Made by a program: the position numbers and the translations under genes. Shown piece by piece: positions 18,567 to 26,800 of a stretch of 64,000 bases of DNA. The stretch is from Virgibacillus halotolerans (GTDB lineage: Bacteria > Bacillota > Bacilli > Bacillales > Amphibacillaceae), in NCBI RefSeq assembly GCF_016908515.1, contig NZ_JAFBEA010000015.1:1-64000 (forward strand), given 5' to 3'. The notes beneath the pieces are model-generated. The model made no database searches and was not told the origin of the DNA. It worked only from the letters and a program-made list of their open reading frames with translations. The first letter of the stretch is position 1; each line of letters opens with the position of its first letter.

Positions 18567-19226
18567 ATGCCTACTGTAGCCATTACGGGAGCCGGAAGCG
18601 GTCTTGGAAGAGCTTTGGCCCTTAAGTATGCGGAAAATCATTACAGTGTTTATTTATTAGGACGCACCGATTCAAAGTTACATATCGTTCAAAAGATGAT
18701 TCTACAAAATGGTGGGAAGGCAGAAGTCATTCTTTGCGATGTTCGTCAGGAAGCTTCTGTCAGCATTGCTTTCCAGCAAATCGGAGAATTGGATGTATTA
18801 ATTAATAGTGCCGGGATCGGAATCTTCGGACCTGTTAATCAATATCAGATGAATGACATTGACGCCACAATCGACACAAATATAAAAGGCACCATTTTTA
18901 CCATCCAATCCGCACTTCCGCTAATAAGAGAAAGCAAGGGACGTATCTTAACGATCATTTCTACTGCCGGATTAAGAGGCAAGATGAATGAATCACTTTA
19001 TTGTGCAAGTAAGTTCGCAATCCGGGGTCTGACTGAAAGCTTACAAAAAGAATGGGAACATGAGCCGATGTCTATAACAGCAGTATATATGGGTGGCATG
19101 AACACCCCATTCTGGAAGGATTCAACACATGTAAAGGACCCCTCAAAGCTAAAAGGCCCTGAAATCGTAGCCGAACAAATTTTTAATGAAGACGACAGCC
19201 GTAATGAAATTATCATTGATCAATGA
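18567..19226 (+). CDS. Short-chain dehydrogenase/reductase
   Basis: A 219-residue classical SDR. It has the cofactor motif TGAGSGLGRA (about 7-16), NSAGIG (about 80-85), and the catalytic Ser (ISTAG, near 138), Tyr and Lys (YCASK, about 148-152). An Arg-containing GRTDSK segment after strand 2 hints at NADP. Substrate unknown. AAGGGGG precedes the ATG by eight bases. It lies between yfhH and recX, convergent with recX. Confidence 0.85.
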   Translation: MPTVAITGAGSGLGRALALKYAENHYSVYLLGRTDSKLHIVQKMILQNGGKAEVILCDVRQEASVSIAFQQIGELDVLINSAGIGIFGPVNQYQMNDIDATIDTNIKGTIFTIQSALPLIRESKGRILTIISTAGLRGKMNESLYCASKFAIRGLTESLQKEWEHEPMSITAVYMGGMNTPFWKDSTHVKDPSKLKGPEIVAEQIFNEDDSRNEIIIDQ

Positions 19227-19236
19227 TAAACCACAC

Positions 19237-19275
19237 TAAAATAGGGATTTGCTGTTCATACAGCAGGTCCCTATT
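19237..19275. terminator. Bidirectional terminator between SDR gene and recX
   Basis: AATAGGGA (19240-19247) pairs with TCCCTATT (19268-19275), with an inner TGCTGT/ACAGCA stem. The outer arm overlaps the recX stop codon. Confidence 0.75.
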
Positions 19276-20083
19276 CTGCTGTATGTTCCTCTAAAAAGCG
19301 GTTAATCTGGTCAAGTTGAAATCCCTTTCGGTACAATGCTTCTTTAACTTTATTATTTAGTGCTCGTCCTTCCAATTTCGCTTCATGCTTTCTTAACAAT
19401 TTTTCCCCTTGTGAAATGAGTGCATCCCATTCTGCGTCCTCATCCTTTTCATCAGCTATTTCTGCTAATGCATCTTTAATCACGTCCTGCGTAAATCCTT
19501 TTTGCATTAAAGTTGCCTGCAGCTGCTGTACTTGCTTACGGAATGAATCTTTTTTCCCTTGGTTTAATTTCTTTTCGATCCATTTCGTCACTTTCTCGAA
19601 TTGCGCTTCATACGGATAGTGTTCCACAGCTTCATCGGCAATCGAGGCGGAAACACCTTTTTCAATTAGTTCCTTTTTTATAATCATGGGACCTTTTGAT
19701 GATGTATTTATTCTTGTACGGACAAACATCTCAGCAAACTCTTTATCATCCAGTAGCTTTTCCTTCGTCAGTCTGTCAATAATCTGGGTAATATGCTCTG
19801 AATCGACTTCTTTTTTCACCAAATAATCGCGAATTTCTTTTTTAGTTCGCATTCTATAGCTTAGAAAGTTGATCGTTTGGGTATATGATTTATGTAATGT
19901 ATCTTTTTGTACCAGTGTAGCGATCATGGCATCATCCAATTCAAGATGCTTGCGGAGCCTATATTCAATCAGTATAGATTCGTCTACACTAAAGCCATAT
20001 GCTTCATCTTGGCCATTACTTAAAAAGATATTATACCGATTCTTACTTTTCTTTTGTGTGGTGATCCGGGAAATTTTTTTCAA
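19271..20083 (-). CDS. recX: Regulatory protein RecX
   Basis: Binds RecA filaments and modulates recombination. The 270-residue product has three or more tandem three-helix repeats, with LSYRMRTKKEIRDYLVKKEV (about 60-80), YLTKEKLLDDKEFAEMFV-like and KGPMIIKKELIEKGV blocks. I chose TTG at 20083 because GGGGGTGG lies six bases before it; the longer frame runs into the divergent promoter of yfhF. In B. subtilis recX is yfhG and lies next to yfhF in the same way. Confidence 0.88.
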   Translation of the reverse strand: MKKISRITTQKKSKNRYNIFLSNGQDEAYGFSVDESILIEYRLRKHLELDDAMIATLVQKDTLHKSYTQTINFLSYRMRTKKEIRDYLVKKEVDSEHITQIIDRLTKEKLLDDKEFAEMFVRTRINTSSKGPMIIKKELIEKGVSASIADEAVEHYPYEAQFEKVTKWIEKKLNQGKKDSFRKQVQQLQATLMQKGFTQDVIKDALAEIADEKDEDAEWDALISQGEKLLRKHEAKLEGRALNNKVKEALYRKGFQLDQINRFLEEHTAE

Positions 20084-20199
20084 GTTTTCCCACCCCCTTT
20101 CCCTTATGATAACATGAAAAATTATCTCGGGCACCACAGTAAGAATCGATAAAGCTGCATATACTATAATTAAAATACTTAGAACAAGGAGGCTGCAAA

Positions 20200-21087
20200 T
20201 TGAATATATTAATGACTGGTGGCACAGGATTTGTAGGGAAAAATCTAACGAAGTCGCTTCATCAACAAAACCACCATACCTACATACTTACAAGATCCCC
20301 AGATAAACATCTAAATACAGATTATGCCACTTATATTAACTACAATTATCCAGCAAAACAGCTTCCCTCGATACATGCGGTAGTCAATCTTGCAGGTGAA
20401 TCGCTTTTTGGTTATTGGTCCCACAGGAAAAAGGATGCCATTTTAAACAGTAGAATAGAGGCAACAAATCACGTGATTGACATCATCAAGCAACTTCCAA
20501 GAAAGCCCGATGTATTCATTAGTGGTTCTGCTATTGGTTATTATGGTTCATCCGAAGATATCATGTTTAGTGAAGAAACGACGATACCAGGTCGCGACTT
20601 TTTAGCAGACGTTGTTGTTAAATGGGAAACTTGTGCCAAACAAGCGGAGGAACTTGGTATCCGGACTGTTTACACACGATTTGGTGTGATTTTAGGGGGA
20701 AAAGGTGCGCTCCCATACATGAGTCTCCCAGTGAAAATGTTTGCTGGCGGTAAAATTGGTGATGGAGGGCAGTGGGTATCTTGGGTCCATATTAAAGACG
20801 TGGTCCGGCTCATTGAATTTTGTATAGCAAACCGGCACATAAAAGGTCCGATTAATGTAACCGCACCAAATCCAAAACGCAATAAGGATTTGATGAAAGC
20901 ACTCGCAATCGTGTTAAAGAGGCCTTATTGGCTTCCTGTTCCCTCCCCATTCATTCATGCTGCTATTGGTGAAATGAGTCAATTAATCACAAAAGGGCAA
21001 TATGTTGTGCCGACGAAAGCACTGGATTACAGGTTTGAATTTAGCTATCCCTTTTTAAATGAGGCTTTACGTGAAATTAAACCTTAG
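20200..21087 (+). CDS. yfhF: YfhF, NAD-dependent epimerase-like SDR (TIGR01777 family)
   Basis: A 295-residue extended SDR of the SDR39U1 group. MTGGTGFVGKNL (about 5-16) binds the dinucleotide, AVVNLAGESLFGYWS (about 59-73) and GSAIGYYGSS (about 107-116) are family signatures, and a C-terminal DUF1731-like part contains RPYWLPVPSPF. The substrate is unknown. The start is TTG at 20200, preceded by AAGGAGG (20187-20193). Divergent from recX. Confidence 0.87.
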   Translation: MNILMTGGTGFVGKNLTKSLHQQNHHTYILTRSPDKHLNTDYATYINYNYPAKQLPSIHAVVNLAGESLFGYWSHRKKDAILNSRIEATNHVIDIIKQLPRKPDVFISGSAIGYYGSSEDIMFSEETTIPGRDFLADVVVKWETCAKQAEELGIRTVYTRFGVILGGKGALPYMSLPVKMFAGGKIGDGGQWVSWVHIKDVVRLIEFCIANRHIKGPINVTAPNPKRNKDLMKALAIVLKRPYWLPVPSPFIHAAIGEMSQLITKGQYVVPTKALDYRFEFSYPFLNEALREIKP

Positions 21088-21273
21088 GAAATTAGTCCTT
21101 TTTATTACATTCATAATTTGTCACAAAAAAAGTATTTCCTTTCCGCATAAATAATTGTAAATAAACGTATTAAATGAAAGAGATGACTTTTAGTACCATC
21201 CTTTTCGTAAGCTTTGGTGCTTTTTAATTCTCCTACTTGCTAGAAACTGCGACATAACATAACCTATCGCTAC
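21088..21273. other. Gap after yfhF
   Basis: AT-rich DNA between yfhF and the stem-loop repeats. I see no gene and no clear terminator beyond a weak AAGGAAAT/ATTTCCTT pairing (21086-21093 with 21133-21140). Confidence 0.3.
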
Positions 21274-21385
21274 GGAAATACACTACGCTTTCCGCGGGCT
21301 CGCGATGAGCCTCCTCACTCACAAAGAGCGCTCGTTGCGGGGTCTCATCGTCTTCGCTTTCCCGCAGGAGTCTACGTGTATTTCC
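21274..21385 (-). repeat. Stem-loop repeat (family A), reverse copy
   Basis: Arms GGAAATACAC (21274-21283) and GTGTATTTCC (21376-21385) form a perfect 10-bp stem around the GC-rich core (GCTTTCCGCGGGC ... TTGCGGGGTCTC ... TTTCCCGCAGGAGTC). Compared with the arms at 14506/14610, two base pairs are changed on both sides, so pairing is kept. It points away from the next copy. Confidence 0.7.
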
Positions 21386-21447
21386 TTCGCTAGCATGGTG
21401 CTTGACAACAGTACAATATTAAGCTTAATTTATGATGGTTGTTTGGA

Positions 21448-21551
21448 GCGGAGGACCGTTGACTCCTGCGGGAATAGCACGAGTCTGAAGACCCCGCAGA
21501 GTGGGTTTCTCGAGGAGACTGAAGCCGTGCCCGCGGAAAGCAACGGTCCGC
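21448..21551 (+). repeat. Stem-loop repeat (family A), forward copy
   Basis: Core GACTCCTGCGGGAA, AAGACCCCGCAG, GAGGAGACTGAAGCC, CCCGCGGAAAGC. The arms here are ACCGTTG (21455-21461) and CAACGGT (21541-21547), extended outward by GCGG/CCGC, and differ entirely from those of the neighbouring reverse copy. From 21552 to 21798 I see no further gene or signal. Confidence 0.7.
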
Positions 21552-21798
21552 AGCGAAAAACAACTTGCTCTTAAGTCGCAGTCTATAGATTTTGTGTTCA
21601 GGAAACTTGTTTTTTTACATAGCAAAAGTTTTAGTTGCACTTATGCAGGATAAGAATGATTTAAACGGCTTATCGCCAATTTACGTCAAACGAATCGTTC
21701 ACAACCGATATTGTGGTTTCCTAAGATAGTATAATTTTACAGATGATGGCAACCCTTTAAATAATAAGTAAAAAATTACCTGAGGGGTTGTATATTGG

Positions 21799-21927
21799 AT
21801 GAAAAAAGCGAATGTGAGTCAGCAGGAGAGATTCTTATCTAAAACGCAAGAAGTACATTATCACCGGGAATTTAAAAAAGCTGATCAAATTTATCATTCA
21901 TCAACACAAAAAGGAAACCGAAGCTAA
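21799..21927 (+). CDS. yfhE: YfhE-like small protein
   Basis: A 42-residue basic protein, MKKANVSQQE at the start, LSKTQEVHYHREFKKADQ in the middle and KGNRS at the end. The central motif resembles the YfhE family, and yfhE lies next to yfhF in B. subtilis. GAGGGG lies 11 bases upstream of the ATG, and a good terminator follows, which supports a real gene. Function unknown. Confidence 0.65.
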   Translation: MKKANVSQQERFLSKTQEVHYHREFKKADQIYHSSTQKGNRS

Positions 21928-21943
21928 ATGCTTTGGTTTTTTA
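21915..21943 (+). terminator. Terminator after yfhE
   Basis: AAACCGAAG (21915-21923) and CTTTGGTTT (21931-21939) form a 9-bp stem with one G-T pair, followed by a T-run. The left arm overlaps the last codons of yfhE. Confidence 0.75.
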
Positions 21944-21972
21944 TTCTTACATTATTATAAAGATAAACATAG

Positions 21973-22248
21973 CTATTCCCATCTATTTAAAATTTCATTG
22001 GCGGCTTCCTTTGCATCTTGCTTTCTCTTGCCGAAACCATAACCGACAATGATATTCGTTGATGCAAAATTAGCTGCTGCTTGCCAAATTTCTTCTTTCT
22101 CATCCTCCATATCCCATACATATAGGACAACTGTACGATGATCCTGAACATGAATTTCAAATTCCTTTTTATGGAACATCGACCGCAGTATTTTAGATTT
22201 GGTTATGCTCGTAATGGAATCATGATATAATATTAAACAACCAACCAT
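21973..22248 (-). CDS. Hypothetical protein, 91 residues
   Basis: I do not recognise this protein. It is soluble and mixed alpha/beta: strands around 33-47 (EFEIHVQDHRTVVLYVWD), an acidic turn, then a helix (EEIWQAAANFA) and a C-terminal GYGFGKRKQDAKEAANEIL. That last segment resembles the closing helix of a double-stranded-RNA-binding-like fold, but this is only an impression. The ATG is well supported by GGAGGGAGAAAGTA directly upstream, so translation is likely. Confidence 0.6.
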   Translation of the reverse strand: MVGCLILYHDSITSITKSKILRSMFHKKEFEIHVQDHRTVVLYVWDMEDEKEEIWQAAANFASTNIIVGYGFGKRKQDAKEAANEILNRWE

Positions 22249-22339
22249 TACTTTCTCCCTCCTCTTGTTCTGTATATGAACATTTTACTACATGTGACCA
22301 ATAGGAACAAATGTTTATGCTTATCGTCCTTTAAGCATG

Positions 22340-22388
22340 TTAGGATTAAATACATCTAGATTAAAAAATTTACACAAATTAATCCTAA
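22340..22388 (+). promoter_or_regulatory. Inverted repeat upstream of XRE regulator gene
   Basis: TTAGGATTAA (22340-22349) and TTAATCCTAA (22379-22388) are perfect 10-bp inverted copies with centres 39 bases apart. The right copy lies between a -35-like TTTACA and a -10-like TATATA. Two operator sites for the regulator are a plausible reading. Confidence 0.45.
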
Positions 22389-22414
22389 ACTATATAGCTT
22401 AGAGTGTGATAATA

Positions 22415-22831
22415 ATGAGTTCCGAACAAATAGCGCATAATATCAAACTTTTCCGCGAACAAAATGACTGGACACAAAAGGAACTTGCAGAAAAACTTGC
22501 CGTTTCGCGTTCTGTTATTGCTAAGTGGGAGAATAATTCTGTTACACCTGATATTGAGGCCCTGATTAAACTGAGTAAGGTGTTTGGTATTACGCTTGAC
22601 CATATCACGGGAAACCTTTCCTTTCGTGAAGATCTTCTAAAAGATTTCAAGCGAATTTACAGTTCGAAGTCGAAATCATTCGATGAGGAAGTCGTTGAAT
22701 TGGTTGAATATATCATGATACACCCGACACTTAAAGAACAGATATATCGTTTGAAAAGTTTACCAATGAAGAAGCAATTATCTATTCATCAATTACTTTC
22801 CAATATGATTGACCAATATGAACAAATTTAA
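22415..22831 (+). CDS. XRE-family transcriptional regulator
   Basis: A 138-residue regulator. The helix-turn-helix (about 4-60) has LFREQNDWTQKELAEKLAV, then SRSVIAKWENNSVTPDIEAL and FGITLDHITG; the C-terminal half is a helical dimerisation or ligand region without a known motif. ATG at 22415 is preceded by only a weak GAGTG; a GTG at 22406 is possible. It precedes yxlEFG-like genes but has its own terminator, so it probably controls them or itself through the inverted repeat upstream. Confidence 0.82.
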   Translation: MSSEQIAHNIKLFREQNDWTQKELAEKLAVSRSVIAKWENNSVTPDIEALIKLSKVFGITLDHITGNLSFREDLLKDFKRIYSSKSKSFDEEVVELVEYIMIHPTLKEQIYRLKSLPMKKQLSIHQLLSNMIDQYEQI

Positions 22832-22858
22832 AAAATCGAGTTGATACTCGGTTTTTTT
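22831..22858 (+). terminator. Terminator after XRE regulator gene
   Basis: AAATCGAGT (22833-22841) and ACTCGGTTT (22846-22854) form a 9-bp stem with loop TGAT and a T-run. Confidence 0.75.
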
Positions 22859-22926
22859 ATTTTTATAGAACCTTTTCAGTTCTTCATCCGTATATACATT
22901 AATAGAAAGATTGGAGTGACATCAAA

Positions 22927-23130
22927 ATGCAGGAAGTTTTTGAAAACATTAACTGGGCAGTCATCGCCCCCTTTATCATCATTCAAGGAATATTATTGAT
23001 CGTGGCGTTGATTGACTGGGCAAAAGCGGATCGATTTAATGGCCCTAAATGGATGTGGTTTTTTATTATTATCTTTGTAAATATAATGGGTCCGATTTTA
23101 TATTTTATTTTCGGAAGGAGCAAGCATTAA
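22927..23130 (+). CDS. yxlE: YxlE-like small membrane protein (PLDc_N domain)
   Basis: A 67-residue protein with two membrane helices (about 11-29 and 41-60) joined by DWAKADRFNGPKWMWF and ending FGRSKH, the PLDc_N pattern. In B. subtilis yxlE precedes the ABC genes yxlF and yxlG in the sigY operon, where Yxl proteins restrain SigY. Here the same three genes occur in order, but no sigma-factor gene is next to them. RBS GGAGTG at 22914-22919. Confidence 0.75.
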   Translation: MQEVFENINWAVIAPFIIIQGILLIVALIDWAKADRFNGPKWMWFFIIIFVNIMGPILYFIFGRSKH

Positions 23131-24039
23131 ATGACGTTATTAACAGTTTCAAATCTAACAAAGGTATACGACAAAAAGGCTGCTGTTGATCACGTCAGTT
23201 TTACATTCCAGAAAGGGAAATGTATTGCATTAATTGGTCCAAATGGTGCCGGTAAAACAACGATATTAAGAACATTATCGGGAATCCTGACTCCTACAAC
23301 CGGAAGTGTTACATTTGCTGACAATGAAAAAAATGAAGATATTCGCAAATGGATTGGCTACCTCCCGCAATATCCTGTCTTTTATTCTTGGATGACAGGC
23401 AAAGAGTTTTTAGTCTACGCTGCAAAGCTTGCATATACTCCAAAAGCAGAGGCCGAGAAACGGGCAGTTGAATTATTGAAAAAGGTGGGTATTGAAGAAG
23501 CTGGAGATCAGCATATTTCTAAATACTCTGGTGGGATGAAACAACGACTAGGCATCGCCCAAGCAACCATTCACAAACCAAAACTGTTATTGCTAGATGA
23601 GCCTGTATCTTCACTGGATCCAATTGGCAGACGGGAAGTTTTAACTTTAATGGAAGAACTAAAGCAAGAAATGACGATCCTATTTTCCACGCATATTTTA
23701 GGTGACGCGGATGAAGTTAGTGATGAACTATTACTTTTACATCAAGGTAAAATTGTGGAATCCGGTACTATGGCTGAATTGAGAAAAAAGTATCAAACAG
23801 CCAAAATTGAACTGGAATTTCAACATGACAGCATTCCCTATCAAGCAAAAGTAAATGCAATGGCAAGTATTGAAAGCAGTTATGTAGATCAAAATATGCT
23901 TCATGTCAATGCAATAGATATTACACAAGCCAGGCAAGACATTCTGCATGTTGCATCCGCTGAGAACTGGCCGCTGACGAGCTTTAGTCTCAACCGAGCT
24001 TCGCTTGAAGACATGTTTATGAAAGTGGTGAAAAGATAA
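23131..24039 (+). CDS. yxlF: ABC transporter ATP-binding protein, YxlF-like
   Basis: A 302-residue ATPase of the drug/antibiotic type. Walker A GPNGAGKTT (about 36-44), Q-loop GYLPQYPVFY, signature YSGGMKQRLGIAQATIHKP, Walker B LLLLDEPVSSLDP and switch STHIL. A C-terminal extension (about 215-302) is typical of CcmA/NatA-like members. ATG follows the yxlE stop codon without a gap, with GGAAGGAG inside that gene. Partner: the permease directly downstream. Confidence 0.83.
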   Translation: MTLLTVSNLTKVYDKKAAVDHVSFTFQKGKCIALIGPNGAGKTTILRTLSGILTPTTGSVTFADNEKNEDIRKWIGYLPQYPVFYSWMTGKEFLVYAAKLAYTPKAEAEKRAVELLKKVGIEEAGDQHISKYSGGMKQRLGIAQATIHKPKLLLLDEPVSSLDPIGRREVLTLMEELKQEMTILFSTHILGDADEVSDELLLLHQGKIVESGTMAELRKKYQTAKIELEFQHDSIPYQAKVNAMASIESSYVDQNMLHVNAIDITQARQDILHVASAENWPLTSFSLNRASLEDMFMKVVKR

Positions 24040-24815
24040 TGCAATGGATAACACTTTTCCAAAAAGAGATGCTTGAAAATTGGCGGAATAAAAAATGGAT
24101 CTGGTTTCCTTTAGTGATTATATTAATGGCCATCATGGATCCAATTTCTAATTATTACTTACCGCAAATCATTGAAGCAACTGGTGGACTTCCCGAGGGC
24201 ACAAACATTGAACTACCGGATTATACCCCCTCAGAAGTGATCATGATGAGCCTTGGTCAAATCAGCAGCCTAGGTGTCCTTGTTATTGTACTAATCTCCA
24301 TGGGAACGATCGCAGGGGAGCGTAAGAGCGGTGTTTCCGAGTTAATTCTTGTAAAGCCTGTAGCATATCGGAATTATATTACCGCAAAGTGGGCAGCACT
24401 CATTGTTTTGGTATGGGGGGCATTATTTATAGGACTGCTTGCAAGCTGGTATTACGTTACGATTCTTTATGGCAGTTTAGCTTTTGGCAGCTTATTGCTT
24501 GTCGTACTTTTTTATGGTTTATGGCTCACGTTAGTCGTGACTGTATCGATTTTTTATAATACATTATTTAAATCCGTCGGTGTCGTCGGTTTTTTATCGG
24601 TTTTAACGATTATGCTCATGAGTCTGGTTACAAAGATATTTGGTCGGTTCCTGAACTGGAGTCCGATACATTTATCTGATCACATTTTTGATATGCTGAT
24701 GATGGAGCAAATTTCAACTGAGCTCATTGCAACGGCCATCATAACATTGGCAATCACTATCATTTTGTTAACTGGATCCATCTTTATATTTAAGTCAAAA
24801 GAAATGGCAAATTAG
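24039..24815 (+). CDS. yxlG: ABC-2 type permease, YxlG-like
   Basis: A 258-residue membrane protein with about six helices (roughly 18-36, 71-95, 112-140, 143-165, 178-196, 225-250). The cytosolic GTIAGERKSGVSELILVKP segment (about 90-108) is typical of ABC-2 permeases. Its ATG overlaps the ATPase stop codon (TAATG), so synthesis is coupled. Substrate unknown. Confidence 0.82.
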   Translation: MQWITLFQKEMLENWRNKKWIWFPLVIILMAIMDPISNYYLPQIIEATGGLPEGTNIELPDYTPSEVIMMSLGQISSLGVLVIVLISMGTIAGERKSGVSELILVKPVAYRNYITAKWAALIVLVWGALFIGLLASWYYVTILYGSLAFGSLLLVVLFYGLWLTLVVTVSIFYNTLFKSVGVVGFLSVLTIMLMSLVTKIFGRFLNWSPIHLSDHIFDMLMMEQISTELIATAIITLAITIILLTGSIFIFKSKEMAN

Positions 24816-24817
24816 AA

Positions 24818-24845
24818 CGAGGGATGAGCGATCATCCCCTTGTTT
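24818..24845. terminator. Probable terminator between convergent ABC operons
   Basis: GGGATGA (24821-24827) and TCATCCC (24832-24838) form a 7-bp stem with a 4-base loop. The T content after it is modest. Confidence 0.5.
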
Positions 24846-24847
24846 CG

Positions 24848-25546
24848 CTATTTTGTATTTGCAATCGTTATTCTTCTTAGAAACATCCAAGAAACACCGT
24901 AAAGTACGACTCCTATAAAAAAGATCTGATAAAAAAGCATCATGGACAATGACTGATAGACATCAATAATAAGATCAACTAACCAGCCCTGAGCCAGCCC
25001 TAGCAATAAAACAATAACAGCAACTCCAACAACGCTTCCCCCACCAAATAAACCATATTTATAAAATAATAAACCTAGTAAAAACATCACGGATAAGATG
25101 AAAAACATGACAGTTGTATCGATAAGCACACGTGTTAGCCATGAATTCGTCAGTAATTGTGCGGGATGGATAAATGCAATCGTTTCGACATGAAACATCC
25201 TTTCCATGATCAATTGCAACGTATTGCTTAATAATGCTTTTACAATTGCTAATCCCAGGAAAAATATTCCTAAACTTACAAACAAATTCTTTCTTGTTGC
25301 ACCCACCTTTATCGAAAAAGGGATTCTTTCCTTTGCAGTTAAAAATCCGATAAACCCACAAAATATATAGACTGCTATTGACAAGGTAAAGATCATCTTT
25401 GTTTCTCCAACATTGATGAGCACGTATGCAGCAATTAAAGAAACAGATAATGTACTCAATAAAATTGTCCAAAAGATGATGAATGCATGTCGAATATCTG
25501 TTGTGAAAAAATAGAGTAACCCCCTAATTTGTTTTCCCATTTTCAT
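24848..25546 (-). CDS. ABC transporter membrane subunit
   Basis: A 232-residue protein with six predicted helices (about 17-37, 48-67, 81-102, 131-153, 160-180, 198-222) and short loops. No family name can be given with confidence. It starts inside the stop codon of the ATPase gene (ATGA overlap), so the two form one transporter. The GntR regulator comes first in the same operon. Confidence 0.72.
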   Translation of the reverse strand: MKMGKQIRGLLYFFTTDIRHAFIIFWTILLSTLSVSLIAAYVLINVGETKMIFTLSIAVYIFCGFIGFLTAKERIPFSIKVGATRKNLFVSLGIFFLGLAIVKALLSNTLQLIMERMFHVETIAFIHPAQLLTNSWLTRVLIDTTVMFFILSVMFLLGLLFYKYGLFGGGSVVGVAVIVLLLGLAQGWLVDLIIDVYQSLSMMLFYQIFFIGVVLYGVSWMFLRRITIANTK

Positions 25547-26400
25547 GCCCCTTCCTTCCCTTTAGTCAAATAAATCATTAACTCCTGTATTGGTACACCT
25601 TCAACACTTAGTCCTGCATCTTTTGCATCCTCCATATTTCCATATATATATGCCGTCATCATCCCTGCTAGCTTTCTCTTTTCCAGCACTTTTTTACCAG
25701 CAATAAATGTCTCCACTTTTTTTATGGTACCCGAGACTGCACATGTATTATTTCGTAAAAGTTCTGCTTCTTCTTGTAATACCAGTGAACCCTCTTGTAA
25801 AATTAATACCTCTTCAAATAGCAGACTCACTTCATCAATCAAGTGCGTAGAAAAGATAATTGTGCGTTTCTCTGCTTCATATTCTTCCAGTAAAATTTCA
25901 TAAAACATTTTACGTGCTGCCGCATCAAGACCAATATAAGGCTCATCAAAAATCGTAATTGGCGCTTTACTTGCAAGACCAACAATAATGCCAAGTGCTG
26001 ACTCCATCCCTTTAGAGAGCGTTTTCACTTTTGCATTAAGTTTTAGCTTGTATTCTTTGACCAACTCATCCGCAAGTGTCTGATCCCAGGTTGGATAAAA
26101 GAGAGAATAAATCTTCAGCACATTTTTCACTTTTAAATCCTTTTTAAAATTATTCCCTTCTTTAATCAGACAAATTGATTCCGTTAATCGCTGATTATCA
26201 AATGGGTTCTCCCCATCAATCGTAATTTGACCGCTGCTCGCCAGTATTTGACCAGATAAAATTTCCATAAATGTTGTCTTTCCGGCGCCATTTCTTCCTA
26301 GTAGACCATATATTTTTGGCTCATCCAATGTGAATGATACATTGTTTAGTGCATAGGTTTGTTTATATTTCTTCGTTACATTTTTTATTTCAATTTTCAT
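25543..26400 (-). CDS. ABC transporter ATP-binding protein
   Basis: A 285-residue ATPase. Walker A GRNGAGKTT (about 35-43), a TLSKGMESALGIIVGLASKAP signature segment in which the usual LSGGQ is LSKGM, Walker B ITIFDEPYIGLDA and switch FSTHLI. LSKGM is common in YtrB/YhcG-like ATPases. It overlaps the regulator upstream and the membrane subunit downstream by 4 bases each. The substrate may be a cell-wall-active compound, as for GntR-linked ABC operons of Bacillus, but this is inference. Confidence 0.82.
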   Translation of the reverse strand: MKIEIKNVTKKYKQTYALNNVSFTLDEPKIYGLLGRNGAGKTTFMEILSGQILASSGQITIDGENPFDNQRLTESICLIKEGNNFKKDLKVKNVLKIYSLFYPTWDQTLADELVKEYKLKLNAKVKTLSKGMESALGIIVGLASKAPITIFDEPYIGLDAAARKMFYEILLEEYEAEKRTIIFSTHLIDEVSLLFEEVLILQEGSLVLQEEAELLRNNTCAVSGTIKKVETFIAGKKVLEKRKLAGMMTAYIYGNMEDAKDAGLSVEGVPIQELMIYLTKGKEGA

Positions 26401-26765
26401 TCCTGTCCCTCCCTTTCCACCATTTCCAACAGGTCGGCCACACTAATACGTAACTTTTCAGCTTCCCCTTTTAATGGCAGCACATAGTTTTCATAAAATG
26501 TTTTCTTCCTATTTTCGATCAGAATCTCCCTCGCATCTTCCGTAACAAACATCCCAACACCCCTTCTCTTAAAAAGAATTTTCTCTGTAACAAGTTCATT
26601 AATTCCTTTTGCTGCTGTTGCTGGATTTATTTTATAAAATGCTGCAAATTCATTTGTTGAGGGAACGCGCTCTCCGATTTCAATGCTTCCATCGATAATC
26701 GAATCCTCTAATTGCTCTTTAATTTGAAGGAAAATTGGTTTGTTTTCATCTAAGTTATGCTTCAT
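26397..26765 (-). CDS. GntR-family regulator, YtrA-like
   Basis: A 122-residue repressor. The winged helix (about 8-75) has DENKPIFLQIKEQLEDSI, ERVPSTNEFAAFYKINPATA and the wing RRGVGMFV; a short helical tail replaces a ligand domain, which is typical of the YtrA subgroup. I chose ATG at 26765 because AAGGAGA lies just upstream. It is the first gene of an ABC operon and probably represses it at direct repeats in the promoter. Confidence 0.85.
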   Translation of the reverse strand: MKHNLDENKPIFLQIKEQLEDSIIDGSIEIGERVPSTNEFAAFYKINPATAAKGINELVTEKILFKRRGVGMFVTEDAREILIENRKKTFYENYVLPLKGEAEKLRISVADLLEMVEREGQE

Positions 26766-26800
26766 TTTTATCTCCTTCGTTAATTGGTTCATTACTTATG

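Noticed and set aside
21305-21640. Open frames on both strands between yfhF and yfhE
   Set aside because: They translate the stem-loop repeats; the frames are a by-product of their GC-rich palindromes.
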